From contig NZ_RFFK01000008.1 in the NCBI RefSeq assembly GCF_003696305.1, positions 62,001 to 126,000 of the forward strand: a stretch of 64,000 nucleotides of DNA. The letters are read 5' to 3'. A program made the position numbers and the translations under genes. The notes below the pieces were generated by a model. It saw only the letters and a program-made list of their open reading frames with translations. It was not told the DNA's origin and did no database searches. The stretch's first letter is position 1. Every line of letters begins with the position of its first letter. This document shows, piece by piece, positions 27,950-35,568 of this stretch. This stretch comes from Pseudomonas sp. AOB-7 (GTDB taxonomy: Bacteria > Pseudomonadota > Gammaproteobacteria > Pseudomonadales > Pseudomonadaceae).

Positions 27950-29085
27950 CAGCCCATCTCCATCAGAAACAGCGCGGCGAGGGCGTCGAGCAGGATCACC
28001 ACGAAGATCGACTGAACCACCGCCGAGGTGGTGTGCTCGCCCACCGACTGCGCGCTGCCGCTGACCTTGAAGCCTTCCAGGCAACCGATCAGGGCGATCA
28101 GAAAGGCGAAGATCGGCGCCTTCAGCAGGCCGACCAGAAAGTGCCGCAGCAGGTCGCTGTCGTGCAGGATCGACAGGTACATGGTCGGCGAGATGTCCAG
28201 GCTCAGGGCGCAGACCAGGGCGCCGCCGAACATGCCGCTGAGCATGGCGATAAAGGTCAGAATCGGCAGGGCGATGAGCATGGCGAACACCCGTGGCAGC
28301 ACCAGCAGCTCCACCGGGCTCAGGCCCAGGGTGCGGATGGCGTCGATCTCCTCGTTGGCCTTCATCGAGCCGATCTGCGCGGTGAAGGCGCTGGCGGTGC
28401 GCCCGGCCATGAGGATGGCGGTAAGCAGCACGCCGAACTCGCGGAGGAAGGAGTAGGCCACCAGGTTGACCGTGTAGATGCTGGCGCCGAACTCGGCGAG
28501 GATGGTGGCGCCGAGAAAGGCCACCACGGCGCCGACCAGGAAGGTCAGCAGGGCGACTATGGGCACCGCGTTGAGGCCGCACTGCTCCAGGTTCGCGGCC
28601 AGCGAGGTCAGGCGCCAGCGCGTCGGGCGCAGGGCGATGGCGAGCATGCTGGCCAGGGTCAGGCCCATAAAGCCGAGCAGCGCCCGGCCCTGGTGCCACA
28701 GGCCCTCGACCACCTCGCCGATATGCCCGAGCACCTCGCGCAGCACCGAGGGCGCCGGCGGCGGTTGCGTCTGGCGGCTGCCGGCCATGGCATCGGCCAC
28801 CGCCAGCAGCAGGGCGCGGCGCTGCGCGCTGAGTTCGGCCTGCTGCGCCAGCTGGCGCAGACGCGCGCTGCCGAGCAGCTCCAGCAGCAGCGCGGCGCCG
28901 GCGGTGTCCAGCGCCGCCAGCTCGCCCAGGTCAACGGGCGTCTCGGCCGCCAGGCGCTCGCGCAGCGCCAGCACCTGGGGTTCGAGGTGGCTGTAGTGGG
29001 CCAGCGTCCAGTCGCCGCCGATGCGCAGACCGGTGGCGGCATCCGTGGGGCTGCTCTGGGACGGGGTTAGGTAGGGCCGGGTCAT
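27946..29085 (-). CDS. MlaE-type permease with N-terminal STAS domain
   Basis: 379 residues. The first ~105 form a STAS-like domain (VDLGELAALDTAGAALLLELL), the role played elsewhere by the separate MlaB protein. Residues about 130-379 are the MlaE permease with five or six membrane helices and the conserved GASIYTVNLVAYSFLREFGVLLTAILMAGR and IGSMKANEEIDAIRTLG. It is the first gene of a four-gene Mce operon with ATPase, MCE protein and lipoprotein. It is distinct from the main mla operon, which has separate mlaC and mlaB genes. The upstream 149 bp to the divergent cupin gene should contain its promoter. Confidence 0.92.
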   Translation of the reverse strand: MTRPYLTPSQSSPTDAATGLRIGGDWTLAHYSHLEPQVLALRERLAAETPVDLGELAALDTAGAALLLELLGSARLRQLAQQAELSAQRRALLLAVADAMAGSRQTQPPPAPSVLREVLGHIGEVVEGLWHQGRALLGFMGLTLASMLAIALRPTRWRLTSLAANLEQCGLNAVPIVALLTFLVGAVVAFLGATILAEFGASIYTVNLVAYSFLREFGVLLTAILMAGRTASAFTAQIGSMKANEEIDAIRTLGLSPVELLVLPRVFAMLIALPILTFIAMLSGMFGGALVCALSLDISPTMYLSILHDSDLLRHFLVGLLKAPIFAFLIALIGCLEGFKVSGSAQSVGEHTTSAVVQSIFVVILLDALAALFLMEMGW

Positions 29086-29234
29086 GGCCCACAGCTTAGC
29101 CTTGCCCGGGCTCGCCCGGCCAGTGGCGCGCGGCGAGCGCGCTTACAGGCAGTTGCAGGTCGAGTTCAGACAATCGCGCTGCGGGTTGCGGCCCTAGGCT
29201 GGGCGGGCTTTGTCATCCGTCTCAAGGAGCTCCT

Positions 29235-29576
29235 ATGCAACCTATCACCGTATTGCGCAACACCCAGCCCGTTCCCGTGCTCGACGCCTGCAAGTGGCAG
29301 CGTCTGGACGGCGAGCCGCACACCGTCAACCTCAACGCCTACACCTCGGAAGACGGCAAGAAGATCATGGGCACCTGGATCTGCACCCCGGGCAAGTGGC
29401 GGGTGGCCTACGACAAGTGGGAGTACTGCCACTTCCAGGAGGGCTACTGCATCATCACCCCGGACGGTCAGGAGCCGATCCACCTGCGCGCCGGCGACAT
29501 CTTCATCGTCGAGCCGGGCATGTGCGGCACCTGGGAGGTGGTGGAGACGGTGCGCAAATACTTCGTGTTTGCCTGA
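29235..29576 (+). CDS. Cupin-domain protein (DUF861/EutQ-like)
   Basis: 113-residue single-domain cupin. The cupin strands are visible as the HFQEGYCIITPDG and LRAGDIFIVEPGMCGTWEV segments; only some of the usual His/Glu metal ligands are present, so catalysis is uncertain. Similar small cupins are often annotated as ethanolamine-utilisation-like or (S)-ureidoglycine aminohydrolase-like, without known function. CAAGGAG lies 6-8 nt before the ATG. It is divergent from the Mce operon and followed by the HPF-family gene. Confidence 0.8.
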   Translation: MQPITVLRNTQPVPVLDACKWQRLDGEPHTVNLNAYTSEDGKKIMGTWICTPGKWRVAYDKWEYCHFQEGYCIITPDGQEPIHLRAGDIFIVEPGMCGTWEVVETVRKYFVFA

Positions 29577-29762
29577 GCACTGCGCCCGGCGGGCTCTTCG
29601 CGTGCGCGCGTCCTGGCGCGCCGGCGTCGATGCAGACCCGCAGCGCGGCGTCGGCGAGCTGCACGAGGAGCCGATTGTTTCTCGTCCAGGCATCGACAAA
29701 TCGCCCCGTCTCTGCGATCTATGCCCTCAGGAAGTTCTAGACCGGAAGAAGTGAGGCACCTT

Positions 29763-30188
29763 ATGCAGGTTCAAGTGAACAGCAACCATATCGAAGGAAG
29801 TGCCCGGCTGCAGGATTGGGTCAGTGCGACCTTGACGGAGCGCCTGGAGCGCTTCGACGAGTTCCTCACCCGCATCGAGGTTCACCTCACCGACGAGAAC
29901 GGCAGCAAGGCCGGTGTCGACGACAAGCGTTGCCACATCGAGGCGCGCCCCAAGGGCCATCAAGCCATCTCGGTCACCCACAGGGCGGCATCGCTGGACC
30001 TCGCCGTGGACGGCGCCGCCGAGAAGATGCGGCACGCCCTCGAGCACCTGGTCGGCCGACTCGAGGTCAAGGCCGTGTCGACCGGGCATCTCGACGATCC
30101 GCGTTTCAGCGAAGAGCCCGCCCATATCACCGAGGCCTTGCTCCAGGAAGAGTTCCTGGCCAGGCAGGAAGCCCGCGGCCGGGAGTGA
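29763..30188 (+). CDS. HPF/RaiA-family ribosome-associated protein
   Basis: 141-residue protein of the hibernation-promoting factor family. The beta-alpha-beta-beta-beta-alpha fold is suggested by MQVQVNSNHIEGSARLQDWV, a strand with RIEVHLTDENG, then HIEARPKG and the helix AVDGAAEKMRHALEHLVGRLE. It is longer than E. coli YfiA/HPF because of an acidic-basic C-terminal tail. These proteins occupy the 30S decoding centre in stationary phase. As Pseudomonas normally has a separate hpf next to rpoN, this may be an extra paralogue. The start is ATG 29763, preceded by GAGG 8 nt upstream. A GC hairpin follows at 30257. Confidence 0.83.
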   Translation: MQVQVNSNHIEGSARLQDWVSATLTERLERFDEFLTRIEVHLTDENGSKAGVDDKRCHIEARPKGHQAISVTHRAASLDLAVDGAAEKMRHALEHLVGRLEVKAVSTGHLDDPRFSEEPAHITEALLQEEFLARQEARGRE

Positions 30189-30802
30189 TGCCCAGGCGCC
30201 TGTCGGACTTGACCGTTCGTAGCGAGGGAAAGGCCGTGGTCCGACATTTCGGTTTGCGGGGGTGACCCCCCGTGCAGTTTTGTTGGTCTTTCGAGGCGGG
30301 GGCCACCCCGCGAATGGCTAGCTATTTAGCGTGAAAGTCGCCCAGCGACGCCCTCCTTTTCCTTCTCTCCCCGGGAGACCAATCGGCAGTATCGCCGATT
30401 GGCACGGCGCAAGCCGCCCGCAGGGTGAGGTACAGGGATGTGGCGAATGCGGGTGGCGCGCAGCGCCGGATGAGGGAGGCGGGAATGCCGCGAAGGCTTT
30501 GATCATTCGGGGGGCCTCTCGCGGCATGCCCATTAACGAGAAAGAGCAGCAAAAATGGCCCATCTACCCATGAAGAAGGGCTTTTTCGCAGTAGAACAGC
30601 GTTAAGTCCGACAGGCTCCTCGCGTCGGCCTGGCGCCCGCGGACATGGGAACCCGCACAGCGCGGCCTCCGGTCGCAGGGAAAAGCCTGCGACCCGGCTG
30701 ACGTGCTGGCAGATAGCCTGTTATGCGTCTGCGACGCACAGCACGGATGGGACCTGACAGCCCCATCGCATGGGTGCTGCCACCGGACGAAAGGACTCGA
30801 CC
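30189..30802. other. 614-bp gap without a supported gene; two perfect hairpins
   Basis: I see no convincing coding region on either strand. The stretch contains CCAATCGGC (30379-30387) with GCCGATTGG (30394-30402), and GGTCGCAGG (30671-30679) with CCTGCGACC (30686-30694). Both are perfect 9-bp stems with 6-nt loops. It also holds the leader shared with the small ORF at 34234 (AAAGGACTCG near 30790). The hairpins could belong to small RNAs or a long leader. The region looks like decayed or noncoding DNA. Confidence 0.5.
30257..30272 (+). terminator. GC hairpin after the HPF-family gene
   Basis: CGGGGG, loop TGA, CCCCCCG at 30257-30272 followed within 8 nt by GTTTTGTT. It lies 69 bp after the stop codon and could terminate the cupin/HPF transcript. 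Confidence 0.45.
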
Positions 30803-30960
30803 ATGAATAGCCAGAAAGGAACAGCGAAAACTCCCCGCGCTGCGGGCGCACATCGACCAGATGCTCCGCGAGGGCTGGGAGATCATCGATCGCAACCCTC
30901 TCAAGTTGCGCAGCGGCCGCACACCTGCCTGGTCATGCACGGCATGCTGATCGGTGAAGG
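30803..30960 (+). pseudogene. Decayed copy of the small ORF found at 34234
   Basis: Nucleotide and protein similarity to the intact 55-aa ORF at 34234-34401 is clear. Shared segments include KEQR, LPALRAHI, a GW pair, NPL/SPL, and HGMLI near the end. Here the reading frame is broken twice: the ATG at 30803 is one base out of frame with the KEQR segment, and a second 1-nt shift near 30925 separates the first part from the HGMLIGE part. Upstream similarity (GGACTC just before the ATG) extends beyond the coding part, so this is a duplicated segment. It is probably non-functional unless the shifts are sequencing errors. Confidence 0.65.
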
Positions 30961-31017
30961 CTCGCACTGCCAGTCGTCAGTTCTGCCCGGGCTAATGCCC
31001 GGCGTCGGCCTCCTGCA

Positions 31018-31445
31018 CCGGAGGTAGGCGGCAAAGTCCGGATCCTCGCCGCGCAGCAGTTCCGGCAGGCGTGCGCGGAAGTCCTCCCGCTGACTCCACT
31101 CGCGCATGTAGTCGTCCCAGGAATGCCAGCGCCGGCGCCTCTTCGCGTCCATGCGCTGGTCGTACACCAGCAGGTAGGCGCGCTCGAACAGCGGGATGAG
31201 CATGTCGAAGATCAGCAGCATGCGCTCGCGTTGCTCGTCGCTCAGGTCGGGGGTGGCCGGTTGGCTGCGCAGCTTCAGATCCGGGTTGGCCAGCACCACC
31301 TCGAGAAAGTCGAGGTAGGCGTCGGAGATCTGCTGCCAGGTGTCTTCGCTCCTTGCGCTGCTCGAAGAAGAAACACCGCGATCGTGAACGGCAGGGCCAC
31401 CACGGTGACGATGTAGGACAGCAGTTCCCAGGTTTCCAGCAGCAT
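31018..31445 (-). pseudogene. Broken gene for a small membrane-anchored protein
   Basis: The gene begins well, at ATG 31445 with AAGGG upstream, giving an N-terminal membrane helix (ETWELLSYIVTVVALPFTIAVFLL). Near 31345-31375 the frame shifts twice within about 30 bp. The remaining part continues in another frame with TWQQISDAYLDFLEVVLANPDLKLR, then ERMLLIFDMLIPLFERAYLL and LPELLRGEDPDFAAYLR. Joined, it would be about 140 residues, of a type I associate with small hypothetical membrane proteins. The end is also lost, as no family-like stop follows AAYLR. Function is unknown. Confidence 0.65.
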
Positions 31446-31592
31446 ATCGACACCCTTGCGCCACGGTTGGCAGAGCAGGCAAGGATCATTCTGGCGCAAA
31501 TCGGCCTGGGGCTTTGCCTGGCGGTTGCAGGCGACCAGCGGAACGCCGCTGTGTAACGGCGTAGCTAAGCTTCATTTGCTGGCGAAGTGATT

Positions 31593-31676
31593 TCAGCCAG
31601 CCGATTTGTCGTCCATGTCGCAGTACTTCTCGAACAGCATCGCGTTCATGCGGGTGGTCTTCAGGTAAGGCGGTGG
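31593..31676 (-). pseudogene. Possible 3' remnant of an unidentified gene
   Basis: About 27 codons ending in a TGA at 31593 read as a protein-like C-terminus (YLKTTRMNAMLFEKYCDMDD and a short tail). No start or longer frame exists upstream, where the reading turns into unlikely composition. The rest of the 358-bp gap 31446-31803 holds no gene I can support. I cannot name the parent gene. Confidence 0.3.
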
Positions 31677-31803
31677 CTCAAGTGGGACAAGGGACGTCGT
31701 GCAGCAGTGTGTCGTGTGCAACCTGATCGGGTGGATGCCTTCGACGAATTGATGGACGGCCCAAGCGGCAGTTCAGGCAATTTGACGGGTAGAGGTTCGC
31801 ATC

Positions 31804-33870
31804 ATGTTCACACGACGTACGTTCCTGAAATACACCGGCGGTACCGTCCTCACCCTGTTCGCGGTCAACCGCTTCGGCGTGCCGGTGGCGATCGCGCAGA
31901 TTCCCGGCGGCTCGCTGGATCCGGCCCTGGTCGCCAAGTTCCAGACGCCGCTGCTGATTCCGCCGGTGATGCCCAAGGCGGCGCGATTCATCCAGATGGG
32001 CGGCAAGCGGGTCGACTACTACGAGGTCGCGCTGAGGCAGTTCAGCCAGCAGATACTCCCCGCGGGCCTGCCCGCCACCAAGGTCTGGGGCTATGGCGCG
32101 GTCGCGGCCGCCGGCAGAAGAGGCTTGCTGCTGCACAACGCCCCCTCGCTGACCATCGAAGCCAGCTGGAACACCCCGGTGCGGGTCAAGTGGATCAATG
32201 ACCTCAAGGATGACGCTGGCAACTTCCTCCCGCACCTGCTGCCGGTCGACCCGACCCTGCACTGGGCCAACCCGCCCGGAGGCAGCGCCGGCCGCGACAC
32301 GCGCCCGAGTTTCGGCAGCACGCCCGCGCCCTACACCGGGCCGGTGCCCATGGTCACCCACGTGCACGGCGCGGTCGGCGTCGGCGACGAGAGCGACGGT
32401 TATGCCGAGGCCTGGTACCTGCCCGATGCCAGCGACATCCCCGCCGATTACGCCCGCGAAGGCCGTTGGTACCAGTTCTTCGCCGGCAAGGCGCAGCAGA
32501 AATTTGGCGCGACCTGGGGGCCGGGCTTCGCCACCTGCCAGTACCCCAACCTCAACCGCGCCTCGACCCTCTGGTACCACGACCACAGCCTGGGCATGAC
32601 CCGGCTGAACGTCTATGCCGGGCCGGCCGGGTTTTACATCATCCGTGGCGGCCCTGCCGGCGACGCCGCGCTGCTCGACACGCGCTTCGGCACGCCGGCG
32701 CTGCTGCCGGGGCCGGCCCCCAGGGAGAACGACAAGTTTCCGCCGAACAAGACCTACTACGAGATCCCCCTGGCGATCCAGGACCGTTCCTTCAACGCCG
32801 ACGGCTCGCTGTTCTACCCGGATTCCCGCGCCTTCTTCGACGAGATCGCCGGCCCCTTCATTCCCGACAGCGACATCGCGCCGCTGTGGAACCCCGAGTT
32901 CTTTGGCAACATGCTGATGGTCAACGGCAGTACCTGGCCCTTCCACACCGTCGAACAGGTGCGCTACCGCCTGCGCCTGCTCAACGGCTGCCAGTCGCGC
33001 TTCCTGATCCTCGACTTCAACGCCATCCCCGGGGTGGAGGTCTGGCAGATAGGCAACGAGGGCGGCTTCCTCGCCGCGCCGGTCAATCTCACGGCCGACC
33101 ACGGCAATCGCCTGCTGATGGGCCTGGCCGAGCGGGTCGACCTGATTGTCGATTTCAGCCAGGTGCCGCCGGGCAACTATGTGCTGGCCAATGTCGGTCC
33201 GGACGAGCCCTTCGGCGGCGGCGAGCCGGATGTCGACTTCGATATCGCCGACCCGGACAGCACCGGCCAGATCATGCAGTTGCGCGTGGTGCCGGCGCTG
33301 GCGGTCGATCCGAGCACGCCACCGCAGTTCCTGCAGTTGCCGGCGATCATGCCGCTGCCAGAGGCAAGCGTCACCCGCCCACTGGTGCTGCTCGAGGAGA
33401 TGTCGGCGTTCTTCGCCGACGCGCCGGCCGAAGCGTTGCTCGGCACCCTGGCGGGCGATCCGGGCGAGGCCCCGGCCGCCTGGAACAAGCGCCTGTGGAT
33501 GGAGCCGGTCAGCGAGAACCCGGCCCTGGGCGCGACCGAGGTCTGGGAGCTGTACAACGCCACCGGCGACGCCCACCCGATGCATATCCACGAGGTCGCG
33601 TTCGAAGTCATCGATCGGCAGGATATCTTCGTCGACGAGCAGGCCGAGACGATCCAGCTCGCCCCCGGCTCGCTGCCGACCCCGGCCGAGCCCTGGGAGA
33701 CCGGTTTCAAGGACACCGTGATTGCCTATCCCGGCCAGGTCACCCGCCTGCGGGCGCAGTTCAACACGCCGGGCCAGTTCGTCTGGCACTGCCACATCGT
33801 CGAACACGAGGACAACGAGATGATGCGCCCCTACCGCATCGGCCCGCTGCAGCCGGGACAGCCGGATTAG
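31804..33870 (+). CDS. Tat-exported multicopper oxidase (CotA/bilirubin-oxidase-like)
   Basis: 688-residue three-cupredoxin oxidase. The N-terminus RRTFLKYTGGTVLTLF is a twin-arginine signal, so it is exported folded. All four copper motifs are seen: HVHG (H186, H188), WYHDH (H259, H261), HPMHIH (H591, H594, H596), and HCHIVEH (H662, C663, H664, H668) with axial M673. The first motif is HVHG instead of the common HWHG. Proteins like this oxidise phenols, bilirubin, Mn or Cu ions; the substrate here is unknown. GAGG lies about 8 nt upstream. It stands alone, flanked by gene remnants. Confidence 0.88.
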   Translation: MFTRRTFLKYTGGTVLTLFAVNRFGVPVAIAQIPGGSLDPALVAKFQTPLLIPPVMPKAARFIQMGGKRVDYYEVALRQFSQQILPAGLPATKVWGYGAVAAAGRRGLLLHNAPSLTIEASWNTPVRVKWINDLKDDAGNFLPHLLPVDPTLHWANPPGGSAGRDTRPSFGSTPAPYTGPVPMVTHVHGAVGVGDESDGYAEAWYLPDASDIPADYAREGRWYQFFAGKAQQKFGATWGPGFATCQYPNLNRASTLWYHDHSLGMTRLNVYAGPAGFYIIRGGPAGDAALLDTRFGTPALLPGPAPRENDKFPPNKTYYEIPLAIQDRSFNADGSLFYPDSRAFFDEIAGPFIPDSDIAPLWNPEFFGNMLMVNGSTWPFHTVEQVRYRLRLLNGCQSRFLILDFNAIPGVEVWQIGNEGGFLAAPVNLTADHGNRLLMGLAERVDLIVDFSQVPPGNYVLANVGPDEPFGGGEPDVDFDIADPDSTGQIMQLRVVPALAVDPSTPPQFLQLPAIMPLPEASVTRPLVLLEEMSAFFADAPAEALLGTLAGDPGEAPAAWNKRLWMEPVSENPALGATEVWELYNATGDAHPMHIHEVAFEVIDRQDIFVDEQAETIQLAPGSLPTPAEPWETGFKDTVIAYPGQVTRLRAQFNTPGQFVWHCHIVEHEDNEMMRPYRIGPLQPGQPD

Positions 33871-34072
33871 GCAGGCGCGGGCGGGTCGATGCGCTGGGGA
33901 CGCCGGCCCGGGCCTCGCCCGCGCTGGCCGACCAGGTTCAGGCGCGCTTGCGCGCTTCCCCGGCGATGGCTTCGCGAGCCAGGCGCTGCTGCGCTACGGC
34001 AAGCTGGAGGACGGCTACCTGCAGTTTTCCCAGCCGAGCGCCGCGCAGGACGAGGCGCTGGCGACCTCCTGA
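33871..34072 (+). pseudogene. Possible frameshifted remnant after the oxidase gene
   Basis: Two short frames look protein-like. One reads VDALGTPARASPALADQVQ; then, in another frame, GDGFASQALLRYGKLEDGYL continues to a TGA at 34070. They may be parts of one gene with a 1-nt shift near 33960. No start is visible. The rest of the 363-bp gap up to 34233 holds no gene I can support. I do not recognise the family. Confidence 0.25.
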
Positions 34073-34233
34073 ACGGCGCCGTCCATGGCGATTTTCCTAC
34101 AGCGATTGACGCCGTTTCGCGGCTTAACGGCCTGGCACTGCGCCACTACACTTTTGCCGACTGTGTCACGGATGAATCCCTTGGCGTCATGGCACTTTGC
34201 CTTGCGCCAAACCCGCCTGAGAAGGACTCGGCC

Positions 34234-34401
34234 ATGAAGGAACAGCGTCACCTGCCCGCCCTGCGGGCCCATATCGAGCAACTGCTGAACAAGGGCTGGG
34301 TCATTGCCAGCCGCAGCCCGCTGACCCTGCAGAACGGTCACCGCTGCTACCCGGTATCCCACGGCATGCTGATCAGCGAGTCCACCAGCCGGGCCGCCTG
34401 A
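34234..34401 (+). CDS. Small hypothetical protein, 55 aa
   Basis: Intact 55-residue ORF: a helix-like N-terminal half (RHLPALRAHIEQLLNKGW), then two strands (SRSPLTLQNG; HRCYPVSHGMLI). GAAGGA lies 7 nt before the ATG. It has no signal or membrane segment. Its reality is supported by a degraded relative at 30803-30960 that preserves the protein-level pattern, and by a terminator just after it. Function is unknown; the Gly-Trp and the YPV strand suggest a small nucleic-acid-binding or regulatory protein, but that is a guess. Confidence 0.65.
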   Translation: MKEQRHLPALRAHIEQLLNKGWVIASRSPLTLQNGHRCYPVSHGMLISESTSRAA

Positions 34402-34424
34402 GCCGTCCCGCGCATTTTTCCCAA

Positions 34425-34466
34425 CCGCTGCGCCGCCTTTCCCCCCTTGGCGCGGCGGGGCTTTTG
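34425..34466 (+). terminator. Terminator after the 55-aa ORF
   Basis: CCGCTGCGCC (34425-34434) pairs at 9 of 10 positions with GGCGCGGCGG (34449-34458), followed by GGCTTTT. It ends 65 bp after the small ORF. Confidence 0.55.
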
Positions 34467-34578
34467 GTTACCGGATATTGCATCCGCTGCCCGCCCGTTC
34501 GCCTCTGCGCCTCCCTGAACAGGGGCCTGTAGCCCTTTTGCGTTTCCCTGCACCTGCCCTCCCGCGCCCGGCAACGCC

Positions 34579-34607
34579 TTGGTCTGCGCGGCGTCTGTGC
34601 CTATAAC
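34579..34607 (+). promoter_or_regulatory. Sigma-70-like promoter for the aldo/keto reductase operon
   Basis: TTGGTC (34579-34584), a 17-bp spacer and TATAAC (34602-34607) lie 40 bp upstream of the start codon at 34647. The spacing is ideal and the -10 box is 5 of 6 to consensus. Confidence 0.55.
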
Positions 34608-34646
34608 GAACGGACTGCGTTCGTCCCGTCACAGAGGAGCCACGCC

Positions 34647-35567
34647 ATGCCCAGTCGCCGCCGCTTTCTCCAGCACAGCGCCAGCCTCGCCGCGCTGACC
34701 GCGTTGACGCCCTGGCTGCCCGCCGGTGCATTCGCCGCCGGCAGCCTGTTGCAGCGCCAGATTCCCAGCAGCGGCGAGCTGCTGCCGGTGATCGGCCTGG
34801 GCACTTCGCGCACCCACGACGTGGCCCTGAACGAGGCGGCGCTGGCGCCGCTGCGCGAGGTGCTACGAACCCTGGTCAACGGCGGCGCCAGCCTGATCGA
34901 CACCGCGCCCAGCTACGGCCGCGCCGAGGCGGTGTGCGGCGCGCTGGCGGCCGAGGACGAGCTGCGCAGCAAGCTGTTTCTCGCCACCAAGGTATCGTCG
35001 AGCGGTCGCGCGGCCGGCGAGCGCCAGCTGGCGGAGAGCTTTGCCGCGCTCAAGACCGACATCCTCGACCTGGTGCAGGTGCACAACCTGCAGGACACCG
35101 CCACCCAGCTCGGCCTGCTGCGCGAGCTGAAGCAACAGGGGCGGGTGCGCTATATCGGCATCACCCACTATCTCGACTCGGCCCACGAGCGCCTGCTCGA
35201 GGTGCTGCGCCGCGAACCGGTGGATTTCGTTCAGTTCAACTACTCCATCGGCGAGCGCAACGCCGAGCGCGAGCTGCTGCCCTACTGCGCCGACAAGGGC
35301 ATCGCCACCCTGATCAACCGGCCGTTCCAGCGCGCCGCCCTGTTCGACCGGGTGCGCGGCCAGGCGCTGCCGGACTGGGCCGCGGTGGAGCTGGACGCCA
35401 GCTCCTGGGCGCAGCTGATGCTCAAGTACATCCTCGCCCACCCGGCGGTGACCGCGGTGATTCCGGCCACCTCCAACCCGCGCTACATGGCCGACAACCT
35501 GCTGGCCGGCCAGGGCCGCCTGCCCGACGCGGCGCAGCGTAAGCGCATCGCCGAGCTGTTCGCCTGA
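34647..35567 (+). CDS. Tat-exported aldo/keto reductase
   Basis: 306-residue aldo/keto reductase with a twin-arginine-like signal (SRRRFLQHSASLAAL, about 3-17) and cleavage probably after AFA. The TIM-barrel motifs are present: VIGLGTSRTHD, LIDTAPSYGRAEAV (catalytic Asp and Tyr), the Lys in FLATKV, the His region DLVQVHNLQD, and ATLINRPFQR. Export is unusual since these enzymes use NADPH, so a bound cofactor loaded in the cytoplasm is likely. GAGGAG precedes the ATG. The transporter gene starts 1 bp after its stop. Confidence 0.85.
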   Translation: MPSRRRFLQHSASLAALTALTPWLPAGAFAAGSLLQRQIPSSGELLPVIGLGTSRTHDVALNEAALAPLREVLRTLVNGGASLIDTAPSYGRAEAVCGALAAEDELRSKLFLATKVSSSGRAAGERQLAESFAALKTDILDLVQVHNLQDTATQLGLLRELKQQGRVRYIGITHYLDSAHERLLEVLRREPVDFVQFNYSIGERNAERELLPYCADKGIATLINRPFQRAALFDRVRGQALPDWAAVELDASSWAQLMLKYILAHPAVTAVIPATSNPRYMADNLLAGQGRLPDAAQRKRIAELFA

Positions 35568-35568
35568 G

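Noticed and set aside
30189..30802. ORFs of 76-95 codons on either strand in the gap
   Set aside because: They overlap one another, lack ribosome binding sites and have low-complexity Arg/Ser/Pro composition.
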